8,681 nucleotides of DNA from RGIG8597 sp045133795 (GTDB lineage: Bacteria > Spirochaetota > GWE2-31-10): assembly GCA_045133795.1 (NCBI GenBank), contig JBGUUT010000017.1, positions 1 through 8,681 on the forward strand, written 5' to 3'. The translations under genes and the position numbers were made by a program. This document shows positions 5,598 to 8,681 of the stretch, in pieces. The notes under the pieces are model-generated. The model was not told the DNA's origin, searched no databases, and saw only the letters and a program-made list of their open reading frames with translations. Position 1 is the first letter of the stretch. Each line of letters opens with the position of its first letter.

Positions 5598-6269
5598 TTA
5601 TTTAAAACGAACAAAAATATCTCTGTCACGTTCTATATAAATTTGTTCATGATAATCCCTATGTCCCGGTAGATTAATAAAGATATCATGCATTCCCTTT
5701 TCCAATTGTATTTTTAAAGGTGTTGTTCCCACAAACTTTCTGTTGATAGTTACGGCTGCACGAGGAATATCAGTTGTTATTGACAATGTATATCTTCTTT
5801 TCTGATGTGGCGGCGGATTATGATGTGGATTTCCATGATTAGGCTTATGTTTAGGTGGTTCCGGAATACTATGATGACCTTTAGGAGGCGGATTATGAAA
5901 ATCTTGCTTATGATGTCCCTTGTCTGAATGACGAGTTTCCTCAAAAGACGGAGATTTCATTTTATGAGAATCATTTGACGGTTTAGCCGGCGGTGGCGGC
6001 GGTAACGCTACTAATCTTTTATTAATATTTCCGGAACCGCCGCGATAATCAAAACTCAAAGTTTGATGAGCATTTTTTGATAATTTTATTTTGTAATTTT
6101 TTCCGTCACGAAATCTGAATTCCATCGGTGTTCTTCCAATCTCGGAACCGTCAACATAAATCGTAGCACCGGCCGGATTAGACATAATATGAGTTTTCAC
6201 TATAGCCTGTGAAAAAACGACTACAATTGAAAATTTTAGTAATAGTAATACAAATACTGCTTTTTTCAT
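5598..6269 (-). CDS. Exported protein with two PEGA domains joined by a His/Pro-rich linker
   Basis: The protein has 223 residues. A signal peptide (MKKAVFVLLLLKFSIVVVFS, cleavage near residue 22) indicates export. There is no lipobox Cys. Residues about 24-88 form a first PEGA domain (SNPAGATIYVDGSEIGRTPMEF, then the lysine-rich KNYKIKLSKNAHQTLSF strands). Residues about 160-223 form a second (TDIPRAAVTINRKFVGTTPL; GMHDIFINLPGHRDYHEQIY). Between them lies an uncharged-to-basic low-complexity linker (about 90-159) with a PPPPP run and 12 histidines. PEGA domains are surface-associated beta modules common in spirochaetes and without enzymatic activity. The His clusters could bind Zn, Ni or Cu, but this is inference. 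The ATG at 6269 has AGGAGA upstream. That SD overlaps the TAG stop of the preceding lipoprotein gene, so the two are an operon with coupled translation. Confidence 0.85.
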   Translation of the reverse strand: MKKAVFVLLLLKFSIVVVFSQAIVKTHIMSNPAGATIYVDGSEIGRTPMEFRFRDGKNYKIKLSKNAHQTLSFDYRGGSGNINKRLVALPPPPPAKPSNDSHKMKSPSFEETRHSDKGHHKQDFHNPPPKGHHSIPEPPKHKPNHGNPHHNPPPHQKRRYTLSITTDIPRAAVTINRKFVGTTPLKIQLEKGMHDIFINLPGHRDYHEQIYIERDRDIFVRFK

Positions 6270-6277
6270 TTTCTCTC

Positions 6278-6712
6278 CTAATTATCGCTTTTTCTGACAT
6301 TTACATCAATACGACAGCCGGCTTCATATACAACGGCAAAAATACAATGTCTGTCTGAAGTGTCTATTCTAACCCACAATGTTTTTAAATTTTCCGCAAC
6401 ATCCAAGTCACAATAAGAATAGTCATCAACTCTGATTGGTTCCTCCAACCTATTATCATACTTATCCCAAGATGGCTCTGCATATTTTTCTGCTTCATCA
6501 AAAGATGCCTCTCCGTAAATAATTTTTACGGAATTAATCTTCTCTCCGGAAATATTATGAATATAAAGTCTGTCAGCACCTTCTCCCCCATCACAACTTT
6601 TATCAATTTCCGGCACCAATCCACATGAATAATATTCTACTTCCAGAGAACAAGTACCACAGCTTATAATCGATAAAATCACAAAAAATAACGGTAATAT
6701 TTTTTTTAACAT
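6278..6712 (-). CDS. Cysteine-rich lipoprotein of unknown function
   Basis: The protein has 144 residues. A hydrophobic signal (MLKKILPLFFVILSIISC) ends in an IISC lipobox, giving lipidated Cys18. The mature part has six further cysteines (21, 30, 40, 101, 123, 133), which suggests disulphides outside the cytoplasm. It has an acidic, beta-strand-rich character (RLYIHNISGEKINSVKIIYG; TLWVRIDTSDRHCIFAVVYE). I recognise no family. The start at 6712 is preferred because GGAGG lies 5 nt upstream. An in-frame ATG at 6724 overlaps that SD and has none of its own. The gene ends 8 nt before the PEGA gene, whose SD overlaps its stop codon, so the two probably act in the same envelope process. The gene is divergent from the NlpC/P60 gene. 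Confidence 0.75.
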   Translation of the reverse strand: MLKKILPLFFVILSIISCGTCSLEVEYYSCGLVPEIDKSCDGGEGADRLYIHNISGEKINSVKIIYGEASFDEAEKYAEPSWDKYDNRLEEPIRVDDYSYCDLDVAENLKTLWVRIDTSDRHCIFAVVYEAGCRIDVNVRKSDN

Positions 6713-6823
6713 AAAAACCTCCATATATATTTGTATTTTTCATTAATTTAAGATAAAAATCATCCTTATACTACATCTAAGAAAAATAATAAATAATATT
6801 TTATAGAAATGAAGGATACGATA
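6713..6823. promoter_or_regulatory. Divergent promoter region between the envelope operon and the NlpC/P60 gene
   Basis: This very AT-rich stretch must carry both promoters. TATAAG on the minus strand near 6764-6769 and several TAATAT/TTTATA elements on the plus strand near 6794-6806 resemble -10 boxes. None has a clear -35 partner at proper spacing, so exact promoters are not assigned. Confidence 0.35.
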
Positions 6824-8287
6824 TTGAAAAAACTCATACTATGCTTTACCACAATTTTGCTATGTAGCTGTACAGTACTACAAGAAAACTTCATACAAAC
6901 AAACGATTATGTCGATTTAAAAATGTGCAATGCGGACTTTTGGATAAAAAAAATTCCTCAACCTAACAAAGTTATCCTTACCCCGAAGAACATAGAAAAA
7001 CTTAATTCTGAAATCATTAATACACCATCTACAAAAACCGTCAATTTATTAAACTTCCCGGAAATATTTAATGCAACCGAGAAAAAAAATAAAATGTTGG
7101 AATATTTTAAATTCCTCGACGAAACCGACGATTCATTCGATAATTCCACAGATATATCATTCGATAATTCTACTGATATAAATGATACATCTTCAGATTT
7201 AACAGAAAATAAATTGCCTTTGTTTTTTTATGAAGAAAGCTTTATCGACAAAGATTTTTTTCTTAATCTACGTGAGAATATCAACAACATTGATGTTTCG
7301 GGAGACATAAATATAAGTTACGGTATCTGTGTTAACCGTACCAATATGAAATTTATGCCAATCGAAGAAATCATAACTGACGACCCGGAAGACCCGGAAT
7401 TTGATGTTTATATGAGCAGTGTTGTCGATATAAACGAGCCTGTAATTATTTTCTTCCCGTCTGCAGATAAGAAACATCTTTGGATTCAAGCATACGACTG
7501 TTCCGGCTGGGTAAAAGCTGAAGATATAGCAATTTGCAAAGACAGAAATGAATGGCTTAATGCACAAAATTTCAAAGATTTTCTTCTAGTTACAGGAGAA
7601 AAGATTTTCTTAGAAACTAACAGTATTTCTCCCAATACGTCAAAAAAAATGCTTACAATGGGAACAAAGCTGCCGTTAATCCCGGCAAATGAGCTTCCTG
7701 AAAAAATCAATTATCGCTCCCCTGCTTATAATTACATTGTGCGTTTACCTTTTAGAATGCCGGACGGCAGTTTTGCAACGTTACCGGCACAAATCCCTAT
7801 AAACAGAGACGTTCATATCGGCTACTTAAAATGTACACGGGCAAATATTATAAATCAAGCCTTCAAACTTTTGGGAAATCGTTATGGCTGGGGCGGAATG
7901 CTTGATTCCCTAGACTGTTCCCTAATGATTCAAGATATTTATAAATGCTTCGGCGTCAACTTGCCGCGTAATACAACATGGCAAGCTCAAATCCCTGCAC
8001 GCGTTATAACCGATATAAATAAAATGCCTACTTGGCGTAAAAAAATTATTTTTAATTCGATACAAGCTGCAGATATCTTACAACTTCCGGGTCATACAAT
8101 GATTTATTTAGGAAAAACAGCTACTCATTATTACACAATTGACGCAGTATCTCATATTTGCAACAAAGACAATGTAATACTGATGATTCGTTCTGTTGCA
8201 ATAAACACTTTTGATACAAAACGACGTGACGGAAAAAAATGGTTTGATACAATATCAAAAATTATTTTCCCTCACAAAAAGAAATAA
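6824..8287 (+). CDS. SH3b-NlpC/P60 family lipoprotein, probable peptidoglycan endopeptidase
   Basis: Starting at a TTG (6824) the protein has 487 residues. AAGGA lies 7 nt upstream, and the start gives a compact lipoprotein signal MKKLILCFTTILLCSC with lipid Cys16. The upstream in-frame ATG at 6809 has no SD, and the AAGGA lies inside that extension. After an N-terminal domain (about 40-155), a first SH3b domain (about 160-240) reads NRTNMKFMP ... ADKKHLWIQAYDCSGWVKAEDIA. A second SH3b domain (about 255-325) contains MGTKLPLIPANE and GYLKCTRANIINQ. The C-terminal NlpC/P60 domain (about 335-460) carries LLGNRYGWGGM, LDCSLMIQD with nucleophile Cys365, LPRNTTWQAQ, and PGHTMIYLGK with His424. This architecture (N_NLPC_P60, two SH3b, NlpC/P60) belongs to cell-wall hydrolases that cleave D-Glu/meso-diaminopimelate stem-peptide bonds. 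The third catalytic position appears to be Asp440 (TIDAV) rather than the usual His. A bidirectional terminator follows. Confidence 0.88.
   Translation: MKKLILCFTTILLCSCTVLQENFIQTNDYVDLKMCNADFWIKKIPQPNKVILTPKNIEKLNSEIINTPSTKTVNLLNFPEIFNATEKKNKMLEYFKFLDETDDSFDNSTDISFDNSTDINDTSSDLTENKLPLFFYEESFIDKDFFLNLRENINNIDVSGDINISYGICVNRTNMKFMPIEEIITDDPEDPEFDVYMSSVVDINEPVIIFFPSADKKHLWIQAYDCSGWVKAEDIAICKDRNEWLNAQNFKDFLLVTGEKIFLETNSISPNTSKKMLTMGTKLPLIPANELPEKINYRSPAYNYIVRLPFRMPDGSFATLPAQIPINRDVHIGYLKCTRANIINQAFKLLGNRYGWGGMLDSLDCSLMIQDIYKCFGVNLPRNTTWQAQIPARVITDINKMPTWRKKIIFNSIQAADILQLPGHTMIYLGKTATHYYTIDAVSHICNKDNVILMIRSVAINTFDTKRRDGKKWFDTISKIIFPHKKK
7133..7180 (+). repeat. 24-bp tandem duplication inside the NlpC/P60 gene
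   Basis: Two in-frame copies (7133-7156 and 7157-7180) both encode SFDNSTDI. They differ at two bases, and both differences are synonymous (TCC/TCT, ACA/ACT). They lie in an Asp/Ser/Thr-rich stretch of the N-terminal region that is probably a flexible acidic loop. Confidence 0.85.
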
Positions 8288-8428
8288 TATATTGAAAAAA
8301 CAGTCTCAGACAAAATAGGAAAATCAGCAAAAAAATAGATTAAATCTGATTTACCGAAAGCGACTTTAATTAATATGACGATTTATATAAAAGAGTTTAT
8401 TTCTATATTATAATCAATAAAAATAAAA
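8288..8428. other. Non-coding stretch downstream of the NlpC/P60 gene
   Basis: No gene is visible. It holds an AAATCAG/CTGATTT inverted repeat (8321-8327 and 8346-8352) and a perfect TATAAT at 8409-8414, which has no -35 at normal spacing. It ends at the terminator starting at 8429. Confidence 0.5.
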
Positions 8429-8464
8429 GGCAGTTAACCGAATTATCGGTTAGCTGCCTTTTTT
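8423..8464. terminator. Bidirectional intrinsic terminator after the NlpC/P60 gene
   Basis: GGCAGTTAACCG (8429-8440) pairs with CGGTTAGCTGCC (8447-8458), 12 bp with one wobble, around the loop AATTAT. Six T follow on the plus strand, and the flanking ATAAAA gives a TTTTAT tail on the minus strand. It can close the NlpC/P60 transcript and act as a back-up stop for minus-strand transcription from tRNA-Glu. Confidence 0.85.
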
Positions 8465-8572
8465 ATTTATTCCGCACTTGTACAAAGTTACAAAAATAAT
8501 CAAACAATTTTCTTTGCCGGTCGACAAAATCGAGTTTCTTTGTCCATTTGTTCTACAATAAACACAAAAGAA
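8465..8572. other. Short non-coding gap between two terminators
   Basis: No ORF with an RBS is visible. A GACAAA/TTTGTC inverted repeat (8523-8528 and 8539-8544) is the only structure noticed. Confidence 0.4.
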
Positions 8573-8605
8573 AATAAAAAAAAGCTCTGTATTAAACAGA
8601 GCTTT
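8573..8605 (-). terminator. Rho-independent terminator of tRNA-Glu
   Basis: On the minus strand AAAGCTCTGT (8605-8596) and ACAGAGCTTT (8590-8581) form a perfect 10-bp stem with a 5-nt loop. The U tract runs on through 8573. It begins only 2 nt after the mature tRNA 3' end. Confidence 0.9.
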
Positions 8606-8607
8606 AA

Positions 8608-8679
8608 CATCGAATAGCGGAATCGAACCGCTATTGCAAGGATGAAAACCTTGTGTCCTAACCGTTAGACGAATTCGAC
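8608..8679 (-). tRNA. tRNA-Glu (anticodon UUC)
   Basis: The 72-nt cloverleaf is complete. The acceptor stem is GTCGAAT/ATTCGAT with discriminator G73, the D stem GTCT/GGAC, the anticodon stem CAAGG/CCTTG with loop TTTTCAT, and the T stem AGCGG/CCGCT with loop TTCGATT. The anticodon TTC lies at plus-strand 8646-8644 and reads GAA/GAG. The D-arm sequence TCGTCTAACGGTTAGGAC is characteristic of bacterial tRNA-Glu. The first acceptor pair is G1-U72, a wobble. CCA is not encoded (TTA follows), so it must be added enzymatically. Confidence 0.96.
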
Positions 8680-8681
8680 AT

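Noticed and set aside
7268..7710. Minus-strand open frames within the NlpC/P60 gene
   Set aside because: They overlap a domain-supported gene on the opposite strand and lack RBS or recognisable motifs.
8409..8464. Tiny RNA driven by the TATAAT at 8409
   Set aside because: No -35 element at normal spacing is visible, and the product would be little more than the terminator hairpin itself.

Overview
The window is AT-rich bacterial DNA with strong Shine-Dalgarno sites, short intergenic spaces, intrinsic terminators and many exported lipoproteins. The gene mix is a DUF4153 membrane protein, PEGA-domain protein, lipocalin-like lipoprotein, SH3b-NlpC/P60 lipoprotein and an Rpn-type nuclease N-terminus. 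It best fits a host-associated Treponema-like spirochaete. That assignment rests on gene content and style only; no phylogenetic marker was tested.

Layout. Positions 1-70 (minus) hold the first 23 codons of a probable Rpn/PD-(D/E)XK recombination-promoting nuclease that runs off the window. Positions 71-512 have no convincing gene but contain a compact array of palindromic modules (about 262-450). Read on the minus strand these form stem-loops with GNRA-type loops, and two neighbouring 33-nt units show three compensated base-pair changes. A small lipocalin-like lipoprotein (569-910, minus) has an RBS-sequestering hairpin and a 14-nt A/T tract in its leader. Upstream of it, on the same strand, is a DUF4153 polytopic membrane protein (1063-2694). 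An orphan plus-strand terminator lies between these two genes.

From 2695 the housekeeping block runs on the plus strand. guaB (IMP dehydrogenase, 2858-4354) is divergent from the DUF4153 gene and ends at an intrinsic terminator. It is followed by a YbgC-type hotdog thioesterase (4456-4860) and an endonuclease III (4862-5521), which lie 1 nt apart and are probably translationally coupled. The IMP dehydrogenase resembles eukaryotic enzymes, including the Arg/Gln pair linked to mycophenolic acid sensitivity.

A convergent terminator separates nth from a two-gene minus-strand operon of cell-envelope proteins: a Cys-rich lipoprotein (6278-6712), then a double-PEGA protein with a His/Pro-rich linker (5598-6269). 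Divergent from these is a lipoprotein cell-wall hydrolase with two SH3b domains and a C-terminal NlpC/P60 domain (6824-8287, probable TTG start). The right end holds a bidirectional terminator and a complete tRNA-Glu(UUC) gene on the minus strand with its own terminator.

The least explained piece of sequence is the GNRA-hairpin array at 262-450 beside the Rpn-type gene.
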